From: an uncultured Pirellulaceae bacterium
GTDB taxonomy: Bacteria > Planctomycetota > Planctomycetia > Pirellulales > Pirellulaceae
NCBI GenBank assembly: GCA_934255105.1
Contig: CAKQNH010000298.1
Location: forward strand, 1 to 6,262
Direction: 5' to 3'
DNA: 6,262 nt
Part shown: one piece after another, positions 1 through 5,893 of the stretch
Position numbering within the stretch: the first letter of the stretch is position 1
Layout of the letters: every line of letters begins with the position of its first letter
The notes under the pieces: model-generated
Database searches by the model: none
The model's input: the letters and a program-made list of their open reading frames with translations, nothing else
Told to the model about the DNA's origin: nothing
Made by a program: the position numbers and the translations under genes

Positions 1-2
1 CT

Positions 3-908
3 GATCTTCTGTCGGTGCTCGGTGGCGGCTATGGAATGTTGCAAGAGGCGTTTTCACGACCGGAGCACCTGGCCATCTCGACGCTGCTGGCGGTGGGGTT
101 TATCAAAATGATCACCACGTCACTGACGATTGCCTCGGGTGGCTCGGGTGGGATCTTTGGACCGTCAATCGTGATTGGCGGTTGCCTGGGTGGTGCGGTG
201 GGCAAGGGGCTACAAGCCGTCATGCCGGGGTTGGTTAATCAACCTTCAGCCTTTGCTGTGGTGGGTATGGCAGGGTTTTTTGCCGGTTGTGCAAAGGCAC
301 CTTTTTCAACCATAATGATGGTCACGGAGATGACGGGCAATTATCAATTGTTGTTGCCAGCCATGTGGGTCTCCACGTTGTGCTTCCTGATGATGCGACC
401 CTGGAAGCTGTATACCAAACAGGTTCCATCGCGATTGGATTCGCCCGCTCACCGTGGCGATTTCATTATCGACGTGCTAGAAGGGATGCGCGTGGAGGAT
501 GTTTATCAACATCAGCGCAAGCTATGTCTGGTGCATGAGGGGACCAGCTTGAATGAGATCGTTCACTTGCTGTCCAAGACGTCTCAGCGTTACTTTCCGG
601 TGGTTGACACCGAAGACAGGCTGCTTGGCATCTTTTCCGCCGAGGACGTTCGCTCATACCTATTTGATGACACGATTTGGGAGATTGCGATTGCCCGCGA
701 CGTGATGAATTCGCCTGTGATTACGATCACTCCGCAGGATGACTTGAACACGGCCTTAACGCGTTTTACTGCGTTAAACATCGACGAACTGCCCGTCGTT
801 TCACCCGACGATGGTCAGCAGATCCTGGGCGTGTTACGCCGCAAGGAGACCATTGCGGCTTACAATGGCCGCATGTTGGAGCACAAGCGTGCGGTCAGTG
901 AAGCCTGA
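3..908 (+). CDS. CLC-family chloride channel/antiporter with two C-terminal CBS domains, 3' part only
   Basis: This is the C-terminal part (about 301 codons) of a CLC protein that moves chloride across the inner membrane, as a channel or a chloride/proton exchanger. The reading frame is open to the left edge, so the true start is outside the window; the in-frame GTG at 15 is not a credible start. Seen: the anion-selectivity motif GxFxP as GIFGP (codons at 150-164) inside a glycine-rich helix, the stretch GMAGFFAGCAKAPFSTI, and NYQLLLP, whose Tyr (342-344) matches the chloride-coordinating Tyr of E. coli ClcA. Hydrophobic helices end near position 405. The soluble tail holds two CBS repeats, roughly 495-690 (ending around FPVVD...LLGIFSAEDVR) and 700-870 (ELPVV...ILGVLRRKE), which in this family bind adenine nucleotides and modulate transport. 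The gating and proton glutamates lie upstream and cannot be checked, so channel and exchanger cannot be told apart. It ends in TGA; no clear terminator follows. Confidence 0.93.
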   Translation, partial: DLLSVLGGGYGMLQEAFSRPEHLAISTLLAVGFIKMITTSLTIASGGSGGIFGPSIVIGGCLGGAVGKGLQAVMPGLVNQPSAFAVVGMAGFFAGCAKAPFSTIMMVTEMTGNYQLLLPAMWVSTLCFLMMRPWKLYTKQVPSRLDSPAHRGDFIIDVLEGMRVEDVYQHQRKLCLVHEGTSLNEIVHLLSKTSQRYFPVVDTEDRLLGIFSAEDVRSYLFDDTIWEIAIARDVMNSPVITITPQDDLNTALTRFTALNIDELPVVSPDDGQQILGVLRRKETIAAYNGRMLEHKRAVSEA

Positions 909-954
909 CGCGGCGAAGGCTAAAAGCAAGCGTTAATAAAGCGTTTGCCGGATG

Positions 955-963
955 TGCTACAAT
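955..963 (+). promoter_or_regulatory. Possible extended -10 element (TGCTACAAT)
   Basis: TGC TACAAT fits the extended -10 form TGnTAtaAT at five of six hexamer positions. No good -35 lies 16-18 nt upstream. It overlaps the left copy of the 12-bp direct repeat (959-970). If active it would transcribe rightwards through the hairpin cluster towards the Uma2 gene, leaving a leader of about 250 nt. This is motif matching only, and planctomycete promoter consensus is poorly known. Confidence 0.2.
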
Positions 964-1013
964 GTATGTTAGCTGTTCACGCCATAGTCGTTGATCGCTC
1001 CGCCGATCAGTCG

Positions 1014-1063
1014 CTTGGGTGCCTGGCAAATGTGTTGACGCTAGCGATTTGCCATTCCCGAAG
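1014..1063. repeat. Inner inverted repeat nested inside the long hairpin
   Basis: TGGCAAAT (1024-1031) pairs with ATTTGCCA (1047-1054), 8 bp with a 15-nt loop that itself holds the palindrome CGCTAGCG (1039-1046). Just outside, CTTGGG (1014-1019) can pair with CCC-g-AAG (1057-1063) with one bulged G. Together with the arms 986-1009 and 1069-1092 this makes one nested, nearly continuous stem about 107 nt long. That is more order than chance repeats would give, and suggests the cluster is a single structured element. Confidence 0.7.
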
Positions 1064-1124
1064 AACAATGATCGGCGGAGCGATCAACGACTGAGAACAA
1101 TGATCGGCGGAGCGATCAACGACT
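1062..1124 (+). repeat. Tandem direct repeat, two 31-bp copies, period 32
   Basis: Positions 1062-1092 and 1094-1124 are identical over 31 bases, separated by one base. The copies begin AGAACAATGATCGG and end ATCAACGACT. Only two direct copies are present and the spacing is one base, so this is not a CRISPR array. The inverted third copy at 984-1009 lacks the AGAACAA part. This fits duplication of one hairpin arm by slippage, or a dispersed intergenic repeat family present here in two and a half copies. Confidence 0.9.
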
Positions 1125-1222
1125 ATATTGGATAACTACGAACAGTAACAATGTATGTTTGCAGCACATTTGGCAATTGACCGAGATTGCCTGACAAGAA
1201 GTGCCCAACGGAGAAAGTGTCC

Positions 1223-1879
1223 ATGAGCATCAACAGCACGCTACCGGTCACTCTCGATGACCACTTGGCCTTGCTAGGGCGTGTTTCAGCAAATCGCGTG
1301 TGGCTCACTCCATCGCCGGGCCAAGCCACCATGGACGATTTGATGGTGGCACATCAACACGGCAGCCTCTGCGAATTAGTCGATGGAACCTTGGTGGAGA
1401 AAGCTGTGGGATACGAACAATCCGTGGTCGCCGCCACAATTCTACGGATCGTTGGCTGGTATGTGTCCAAGAAAAGCCTCGGTCTGGTGTCTGGCGCGGA
1501 TGGGTTCTTTCAACTGCTCTCCTCAACACGAGGTCCGGACGTTGCGTTTGTCGCACGGGATCGATTGCCTCAAGGCAGAATGCCCAGTCAGGCGTATCCG
1601 CAGATCGCGCCAAACCTAGTGGTTGAAGTACTGAGCCCGGCAAATACGATCGCGGAAATGGCGCGCAAACGCATGGAGTACTTTCATGCCGGAGTGGACG
1701 TGGTGTGGATGGTCGATTGTCTGAACCGGTCGGTGGCTGTGTACACTTCTCCAACCGCGGTGCAAGTCCTGGGCGAAACGGAAGCGATCGATGGTGGAGT
1801 CGCTCTACCTGAATTCACCGCCCGAGTGAAGGACTTCTTTGCTGACCTGGATATTGGTCAGGAAATTGCGGAAGCCTGA
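1223..1879 (+). CDS. Uma2-family (DUF820) putative PD-(D/E)XK endonuclease-fold protein
   Basis: The 218-residue product matches the Uma2 pattern. Seen: CELVDGTLVE (residues 50-59), then a helical stretch, RGPDVAFV (103-110) with the metal-site Asp106, PNLVVEVLSP (130-139) with Glu135, then EMARKRMEYFHAGVDVVWMVD (145-165) and a strand ending VAVY. Asp106, Glu135 and the basic AEMARKR helix correspond to the restriction-endonuclease-like catalytic set, so the active site looks intact. The family is abundant in cyanobacteria and planctomycetes; its biological role is unproven and a nuclease activity is inferred from fold. The ATG at 1223 is preferred because GGAG (1210-1213) lies 9 nt upstream; an in-frame TTG at 1187 would add 12 residues but has no ribosome site. 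Length is normal for the family. It stands alone downstream of the repeat cluster and converges with the yggS gene 82 bp away. Confidence 0.87.
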   Translation: MSINSTLPVTLDDHLALLGRVSANRVWLTPSPGQATMDDLMVAHQHGSLCELVDGTLVEKAVGYEQSVVAATILRIVGWYVSKKSLGLVSGADGFFQLLSSTRGPDVAFVARDRLPQGRMPSQAYPQIAPNLVVEVLSPANTIAEMARKRMEYFHAGVDVVWMVDCLNRSVAVYTSPTAVQVLGETEAIDGGVALPEFTARVKDFFADLDIGQEIAEA

Positions 1880-1924
1880 TAAGTGCGGTTATTTGCCGCG
1901 CGGAAGGCCGGTTTATTAGCCACC

Positions 1925-1939
1925 AAGCCACAGAGGCTT
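1925..1939. repeat. Small hairpin between convergent genes
   Basis: AAGCC (1925-1929) and GGCTT (1935-1939) form a 5-bp stem with a 5-nt loop in the 82-bp gap between the ends of the Uma2 and yggS genes. No T-run follows on either strand, so an intrinsic terminator is doubtful. The surrounding CCACCAAGCCACAGAGG also resembles degenerate copies of intergenic repeats of the CCACCAAG / CACAGAG kind. GCGG (1885-1888) and CCGC (1896-1899) give another weak stem nearby. Confidence 0.25.
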
Positions 1940-1961
1940 TGAAGCTAGTAGTAGGCTGGCT

Positions 1962-2684
1962 TTACAATACGCCCTGGAACAGGCTTGAGCCGATGCGGAC
2001 GAGCGTGGCACCGGCGGCGATGGCTGCGCGAAAGTCTCCGCTCATGCCCATCGATAATTCAGTCAAGCTAGCCTGGCCCGCAAACTCGCGTTGCAGTTGG
2101 TCGCGTAGCTCGCGGACGCTTTCGAACTCGCGCCTCGCATCGTCTGCATTCGCATCCAGGCTGGACATCGCCATCAGGCCACAGAATTCGATTCCCGGCA
2201 GCTTGTCAGCCAGTTCCAAGATGCCGCGAACTTGTTCGATGGACATGCCGGTTTTACTGGCATCCTGCGTGACATTGACCTCTAACAGAACGCGGCATCG
2301 ACGACCCGAACCGCTTGCCTCCGCGTCGATAGCTTCGGCCAGTCGCAAGCTATCGAGCGAATGAAGCAGGTCGATAATCGGCAGCGTACGCTTCAGTTTA
2401 TTGCGCTGCAAGTGCCCGATCAAATGCCACCGTACAGAGGGTTGCTCGTGAGCGAAGTATTCAGCTTTCTCCCACAGCGTCTGCGGTCGATTTTCCGCCA
2501 AGATATCGCAGCCTGCTTGGTATAGTTGCCAGGCTAGTTCAGGTCCGACGTATTTGGTGACACCAGCCACATGCACTTGGTCCGCTGGGCGACCGGCGGC
2601 GTGGCAGGCCTGAGCTACTTCGTCACAGATGCGTCGCCAATTGTCGCGTATCATAGCGGCGGTTTTGTCCGATGCGGGTTGCAT
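1962..2684 (-). CDS. yggS: YggS/PLPBP-family pyridoxal phosphate homeostasis protein
   Basis: The 240-residue cytosolic protein binds pyridoxal 5'-phosphate without known catalysis and buffers the PLP pool; loss in other bacteria disturbs B6, amino acid and 2-ketobutyrate metabolism. Seen: HVAGVTKYVG (residues 38-47) with the PLP Schiff-base Lys44, AENRPQ (63-68; the usual GENR has Ala for Gly), WHLIGHLQRNK (86-96), VNVTQDASKTGM (137-147), GLMAM (169-173), LSMGMSGDFRAAIAAGATLVRIGSSLF (210-236) forming the phosphate pocket of the alanine-racemase-like TIM barrel. All main family blocks are present and the length is typical. ATG at 2684 lies two bases after the upstream gene's TAG stop (TAGCCATG), so the two are surely co-transcribed and probably translationally coupled; a GAGG lies about 13 nt upstream, rather far. 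The next ATG (2654) has no ribosome site. Elsewhere yggS often sits with proC or yggT, not seen here. Confidence 0.94.
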   Translation of the reverse strand: MQPASDKTAAMIRDNWRRICDEVAQACHAAGRPADQVHVAGVTKYVGPELAWQLYQAGCDILAENRPQTLWEKAEYFAHEQPSVRWHLIGHLQRNKLKRTLPIIDLLHSLDSLRLAEAIDAEASGSGRRCRVLLEVNVTQDASKTGMSIEQVRGILELADKLPGIEFCGLMAMSSLDANADDARREFESVRELRDQLQREFAGQASLTELSMGMSGDFRAAIAAGATLVRIGSSLFQGVL

Positions 2685-2686
2685 GG

Positions 2687-4585
2687 CTAAGCGCTTGCCT
2701 CAACTTCTAACAGCGGTTCAAGATTGCCGTCGTCGGCATCGAATCGACCAGCGAAGAACTCGGACAGCGTGTGCATGCCGAGCGCGGTCCTGCGCAGAGG
2801 TTTTTCCAGCGAGCGATAGAACACCCACTGCTTGTTGCCGATCTGTACGCGAAAGGCCACCGCCTCGTCGGCGGCGACAATCCGCAGATCCTGGCCGACC
2901 GTTAAATGCCGCCAGGTAACGGGTTTCTTCGCATGCGAGCCACGCAAGCTGATCAAGGTGGCAGCGTACAGGCGTTGACCTTGGGCTTGATGTTCAGAGA
3001 TCAACGTCTCGTGGTCGGCTGCCAGGCTGCCAGCGGTGGCCTGGCGTCGCCACTCGGGCAGGTGCAGAGGGAGCGTCAGGTAATGCGTGCCATTGGCAGT
3101 AGCGATCGCACCTTCCGTAGTTCGCTCGGCGGGTTGGAAGTTCGCGTCGCCGGCCAACGGGATGTGCGAGTGAATCGACCATGCGCCCGCTTGCTCGCAC
3201 AGCATGGCGTCGGCCAGCAGCAACATGCGATCCTCGCGGAGGAATAAGGCTTGCCGCTGCACTCGTGCGTGCTGGCCGAACTTGGCTTCCAGCTCCAAGT
3301 AATCTACGTCATCGTCGCTGAACCAGCACACCTCGGCCCATTCGTCCAATTGCATTTGAGGTTGGCTATCTAGGGCGACCTGCACGGTCCACTGGCCCGC
3401 CAGCACGGGTGTGCCTTTCTTCCCCAGAGCCTCGATGCAAATTTCGCTGTCGGAAAAATCGAGGGCGAAGCAGACCCCCTTGCCGCGCCAATCGCTCCGC
3501 ATGACCACGCAGGCCGCATCGTCGCAGTAGTCAGTCAGCGGCGGAGCTTTTAAGGTAGCAGCGTCCTTGGCCGAAGTGGCTGGCAGCAGCCCAGACAGTT
3601 GCATCGCCGCCTGCAGCGACTTGGGATTGCGTGTCTGTTTCACCAACGCTTGCCACATGGCTTGGGATCGCGGTGCATTGTGTCCAGCGGCCAATAGTTG
3701 TGTGCCATCGGGCCGCGCCCAACGGCAAGCGTGCTTGAGCAGTTCACTAAGCGCGCGCTGCTGCGGTGGATACCACTTCCGCAAGCTCAAAGAATCGGCC
3801 AACCCGCGGCAGCGGATGACGCTGGCGAGCGCAGCGCGCAGGTAGGTGGCACCATGGGCTAGCCACGGCGCGGGAGCCTCGTGGCTACGTTCCAAGTACT
3901 CCGCCAAGTGGTCCATCGCCTCGCTGGCCGTGTTGAGCACCGAGCGTTGCGAACCGGACGTGGCCACGCCGATCAGCAGCGGCAGTTCGCACTGCAGAAT
4001 CAGATGGCACATGACCGATTCCTCCAGGTCAGGCGTGTAGGTAATGATGCGTTCTACCAGCGTCTTTATCCACTCGGGCAACCATTCATTGCCGGGCCGA
4101 CGCGCATGTTCAGGCAGATGCCACGCCAGAGCTGAGATACCTAGGGCGGACTTTGGAAACGCATCGGCGGTTTGCAACCACCCGAAAGCCACGCTTTCTA
4201 GCGGTTGGTCCATTAAACCAATGACCTCCGACAGTTGGGCTGCTTTTTCCTGGTCGGTGCGGGGCGTGCTTTCGGAGACGATGGCCGCTAGTTTTTTGGC
4301 AGACAGACCCGCTCGCACCAGCACCTCGGCCTGCTCCTGCATCAACGTGGACCACAGAAAGGTATTCTCGAGACTGACACCGCGTGGCCACTTCAATTGC
4401 GATAGCTCGTGGTCGTAAGCGGCCGTCCAGACGTCGAGCGGTTGGGCCATGGCGGCTGTCACTTGTTTGCTCATCGTTTTCATTCTTGCCGGGAGACTTT
4501 TATGACTTGCCTTACCACGTGGACGTCTACTGGAGGGTTTCGAGGAGTCGGTGACGGCCACATGACGAGGGTTTATCCAGTCCAT
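2687..4585 (-). CDS. Large conserved-looking protein of unknown function; possible helical domain plus beta-rich domain
   Basis: I do not recognise this 632-residue protein with certainty. No signal peptide or membrane segment is visible, so it is probably cytosolic. Residues about 50-340 look all-helical (many Leu/Ala-rich amphipathic stretches, Trp-rich turns such as PEHARRPGNEWLPEWIKTL). Residues 350-600 look beta-rich, opening with CVVMRSDWRGKGVCFALDF (359-377) and continuing with alternating strands and aromatic turns. A helical toroid followed by a beta sandwich is the layout of heparinase II/III-type polysaccharide lyases, and VMRSDW resembles the start of their sandwich, but catalytic residues are not identifiable and export is not evident; treat this as a weak fold guess. 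Start uncertain: ATG 4585 gives a basic, Ser-rich 34-residue tail with less coding-like third positions; ATGs at 4483, 4474 (MSKQV) or 4450 are alternatives, none with a clear ribosome site. First gene of a two-gene operon with yggS, 2-nt gap. Confidence 0.8.
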   Translation of the reverse strand: MDWINPRHVAVTDSSKPSSRRPRGKASHKSLPARMKTMSKQVTAAMAQPLDVWTAAYDHELSQLKWPRGVSLENTFLWSTLMQEQAEVLVRAGLSAKKLAAIVSESTPRTDQEKAAQLSEVIGLMDQPLESVAFGWLQTADAFPKSALGISALAWHLPEHARRPGNEWLPEWIKTLVERIITYTPDLEESVMCHLILQCELPLLIGVATSGSQRSVLNTASEAMDHLAEYLERSHEAPAPWLAHGATYLRAALASVIRCRGLADSLSLRKWYPPQQRALSELLKHACRWARPDGTQLLAAGHNAPRSQAMWQALVKQTRNPKSLQAAMQLSGLLPATSAKDAATLKAPPLTDYCDDAACVVMRSDWRGKGVCFALDFSDSEICIEALGKKGTPVLAGQWTVQVALDSQPQMQLDEWAEVCWFSDDDVDYLELEAKFGQHARVQRQALFLREDRMLLLADAMLCEQAGAWSIHSHIPLAGDANFQPAERTTEGAIATANGTHYLTLPLHLPEWRRQATAGSLAADHETLISEHQAQGQRLYAATLISLRGSHAKKPVTWRHLTVGQDLRIVAADEAVAFRVQIGNKQWVFYRSLEKPLRRTALGMHTLSEFFAGRFDADDGNLEPLLEVEASA

Positions 4586-4671
4586 TTAGGTACTCGTTTC
4601 TGGTTTCTATCCACGCTATGGGCGATAGCGACGATTATGTGTGAAGCAATATGTTCGAACGGGAAAAGTGG

Positions 4672-4677
4672 TATACT
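4672..4677 (+). promoter_or_regulatory. Extended -10 promoter element (TGGTATACT)
   Basis: TATACT preceded by TGG (4669-4671) is a near-consensus extended -10 on the plus strand. No good -35 hexamer lies 16-18 nt upstream, which extended -10 promoters can tolerate. A transcript starting near 4684 would run rightwards to the YdjY-domain gene with a leader of about 250 nt, or could be a separate small RNA. Confidence is limited because it is motif matching alone. Confidence 0.35.
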
Positions 4678-4689
4678 ATGCCATCGGCA

Positions 4690-4701
4690 GCATGTACATG
4701 C
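4690..4701. promoter_or_regulatory. Perfect 12-bp palindrome, possible operator
   Basis: GCATGTACATGC is a perfect dyad 12 nt downstream of the TATACT element, where a dimeric repressor would block transcription. It matches no regulator site that I can name with confidence. It could also be a chance palindrome. It lies in the 351-bp divergent spacer between the unknown-yggS operon and the YdjY-domain gene, so it could control either side. Confidence 0.3.
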
Positions 4702-4840
4702 GCCGGACATGCCCGTGAATGGAACACGAAGTAATACGGTGAACTGAGGCCGCAACGTACAGCACCTTAAATGCTGCTTCAAGCGGTGGTTCTCTTTTGC
4801 AAACAATTTGTACCTCATTGTGCTTGCCCAATCCGGCTTG

Positions 4841-4864
4841 TCAAAGTCACTCTGTCAACTTTGA
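4841..4864. promoter_or_regulatory. Inverted repeat upstream of the YdjY-domain gene
   Basis: TCAAAGT (4841-4847) and ACTTTGA (4858-4864) form a 7-bp perfect inverted repeat with a 10-nt centre, 72 nt before the ATG at 4937. It overlaps a weak -35/-10 pair (TTGTCA at 4838-4843 and TTGATT at 4861-4866, 17-nt spacer), as expected for an operator across a promoter. The -10 is poor, so this stays tentative. The rest of 4586-4936 has a further small stem (CAGCA 4760-4764 with TGCTG 4772-4776) and no convincing gene. Confidence 0.3.
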
Positions 4865-4936
4865 TTGTCCACCGCGAAATTACGCCACCGCTCACTAACA
4901 CAGTCGCAAGCCAACACAGTCGCACGAAGCAGACCC

Positions 4937-5710
4937 ATGAAGCGTTTTCTCATCCACCTGGCCCTCCTGTCGCTACTAACCACTAGCCTGGGTAGTTCCC
5001 CTGCGCTACAAGCCCAATGGGAAGGACGCGAAAAGATTTTGGCGGAAAAGGCCAAGTTGTTTGGCGACCCACCGGGGATGGTGCGTCTGGATCCGAAGGA
5101 CCAAGTGTGGGTGGACCGAGCCAAGCAGCGCGTCGTGGTCGATGGGTACATTGCCTTGCGCGAAGGTGCGCTGGAGATGCTGGCTTGTCCCGTCGGAACC
5201 AAAGAGCACGAATCAATTGTAGCTACCTTTTGCAAAGCGCAAACTGTGCATGCCGGCCTGCTGGCGGTGGGAGCTAAATCGGGCAAACCCGTGCAGTGGC
5301 AGCCTACCTACGAACCTCCCAGCGGCAGCGAGATTCAAATCAACGTTTTGTGGTACAAACCAGACGGCGAGCAAACGCACACCGATGTTCGAAAATGGTT
5401 GCGCGTCATGGGAAGCAAAGACGAAATATTGGAACCCAATTTTGTATTCGCAGGGAGCATGTTTTGGGAGGATCCCGACACTGGCAAGAAGCACTACCAA
5501 GCTGAAAGTGGCGATTTGATTTGCGTCTCGAATTTCAGCACCGCCACGCTCGACGTGCCGCTCAAGAGCACTCATGCCAACACGGGGCTGATGTTTGTCG
5601 CCTTCACCGATCGCATTCCGGCCAAGGGGACGCCAGTGCGTTTGGTACTGCAAGTAGTCCCCAAAGACAAGTCGCCAGCGACCGTTACCCCACCACCCGC
5701 TTCCCCGTAG
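4937..5710 (+). CDS. Exported YdjY-domain protein
   Basis: The 257-residue product begins with a clear signal peptide: KR, the hydrophobic core FLIHLALLSLLTTSLG, and a likely signal peptidase I site after SPALQA (residues 21-26). No lipobox cysteine is present. The mature part carries the YdjY domain: VWVDRAKQRVVVDG (57-70), REGALEMLACPVGTKEHESIV (75-95), KAQTVHAGLLAVGAKSGKPVQW (100-121), VLWYKPDG (137-144), NFVFAGSMFWEDPDTGKKHYQAESGDLICVSNFSTATLDVPL (168-209), and TGLMFVAFTDRIPAKGTPVRLVL (216-238). Planctomycetes carry many such proteins, and the blocks ACP.GTKEHES, VHAGLLAVGA and ICVSNF.TATLD are typical of them. The Cys, His and acidic residues in these blocks could bind metal or ligand, but no function is established. 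The tail is Pro-rich. ATG 4937 is chosen because it opens the signal peptide; the upstream in-frame TTG at 4865 would bury it behind 24 residues. No strong ribosome site is visible. Confidence 0.9.
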   Translation: MKRFLIHLALLSLLTTSLGSSPALQAQWEGREKILAEKAKLFGDPPGMVRLDPKDQVWVDRAKQRVVVDGYIALREGALEMLACPVGTKEHESIVATFCKAQTVHAGLLAVGAKSGKPVQWQPTYEPPSGSEIQINVLWYKPDGEQTHTDVRKWLRVMGSKDEILEPNFVFAGSMFWEDPDTGKKHYQAESGDLICVSNFSTATLDVPLKSTHANTGLMFVAFTDRIPAKGTPVRLVLQVVPKDKSPATVTPPPASP

Positions 5711-5730
5711 AACGGGACTCCTGCCCGTTT
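5711..5730 (+). terminator. Possible intrinsic terminator after the YdjY-domain gene
   Basis: AACGGG (5711-5716) pairs with CCCGTT (5724-5729) around a 7-nt loop, directly after the TAG stop at 5708-5710, and is followed by only one more T (three in a row). The stem position fits a terminator, but the short T-run makes it weak. Confidence 0.4.
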
Positions 5731-5831
5731 ACCCATCGATCTTCTTGCAATAATTCTGCGCGCACTGGATCCTCTCCCTCTGGGTGGCCTGACGAATCGG
5801 TGTTAAGCAGGTGGAAATGCATGGTCGCGTG

Positions 5832-5878
5832 TTTTCTCCCTGGACTCATGATTAGAAAAAGAGAGCCCCAGGGGAAAG
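5832..5878. repeat. Imperfect inverted repeat in the right-hand spacer
   Basis: CCCTGG (5838-5843) pairs with CCAGGG (5868-5873). The stem extends outward through TTTC (5833-5836) and GAAA (5874-5877) after one bulged T, with a 24-nt loop. It lies just left of the CGCAGAG-type arrays and may be part of the same repeat unit. No function is evident. Confidence 0.35.
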
Positions 5879-5893
5879 AGTGCTGTCTTCGCT

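Larger units (their letters stand above)
984..1126. repeat. Long perfect inverted repeat, 26 bp arms
   Basis: Positions 984-1009 are the exact reverse complement of 1101-1126 (26 bp). Positions 986-1009 are also the exact reverse complement of 1069-1092 (24 bp). Each unit carries its own small palindrome, TGATCG-6 nt-CGATCA, so each arm can fold by itself as well as pair with the opposite arm. A transcript in either direction would form a strong hairpin, and the DNA could extrude as a cruciform. Confidence 0.9.
959..1159. repeat. Repeat cluster bounded by a 12-bp direct repeat
   Basis: The perfect 12-mer ACAATGTATGTT occurs at 959-970 and again at 1148-1159, and the match extends imperfectly for about five more bases on the right. 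Between the copies lies a 177-nt block (971-1147) made mostly of inverted and tandem repeats, listed separately. The layout resembles a small non-autonomous insertion with target duplication, but 12 bp could also be an unrelated duplicated site. No transposase gene and no coding frame are seen inside. The spacer 909-1222 as a whole carries no gene. Confidence 0.6.

Noticed and set aside
927..949. Terminator after the CLC gene
   Set aside because: The apparent symmetry is a direct repeat (AAGCGTT, then AAGCGTTT), not an inverted one, so it cannot form a hairpin.
984..1126. CRISPR array
   Set aside because: Only two direct copies, with a one-base gap, plus one inverted copy; no spacers of regular length and no cas genes.
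1305..1754. 149-codon open frame on the minus strand
   Set aside because: Lies wholly inside the Uma2 gene on the opposite strand. Its product is Arg/Pro/Ser-rich, as antisense frames of GC-rich genes are, while the Uma2 frame has clear family motifs.
1939..2364. 141-codon open frame on the plus strand
   Set aside because: Antisense to yggS; Ser/Arg-rich product without recognisable motifs.
4044..4418. 124-codon open frame on the plus strand, and similar shorter frames across 2900-4400
   Set aside because: Antisense to the large unknown gene, with compositions expected of shadow frames. The minus-strand frame is much longer and abuts yggS.
4573..4818. 81-codon open frame on the minus strand upstream of the large unknown gene
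   Set aside because: Overlaps the candidate start of the unknown gene, has no ribosome site and no recognisable motif, and covers the promoter-like region.
5213..5653. 146-codon open frame on the minus strand
   Set aside because: Antisense to the YdjY-domain gene, which has a signal peptide and conserved blocks.
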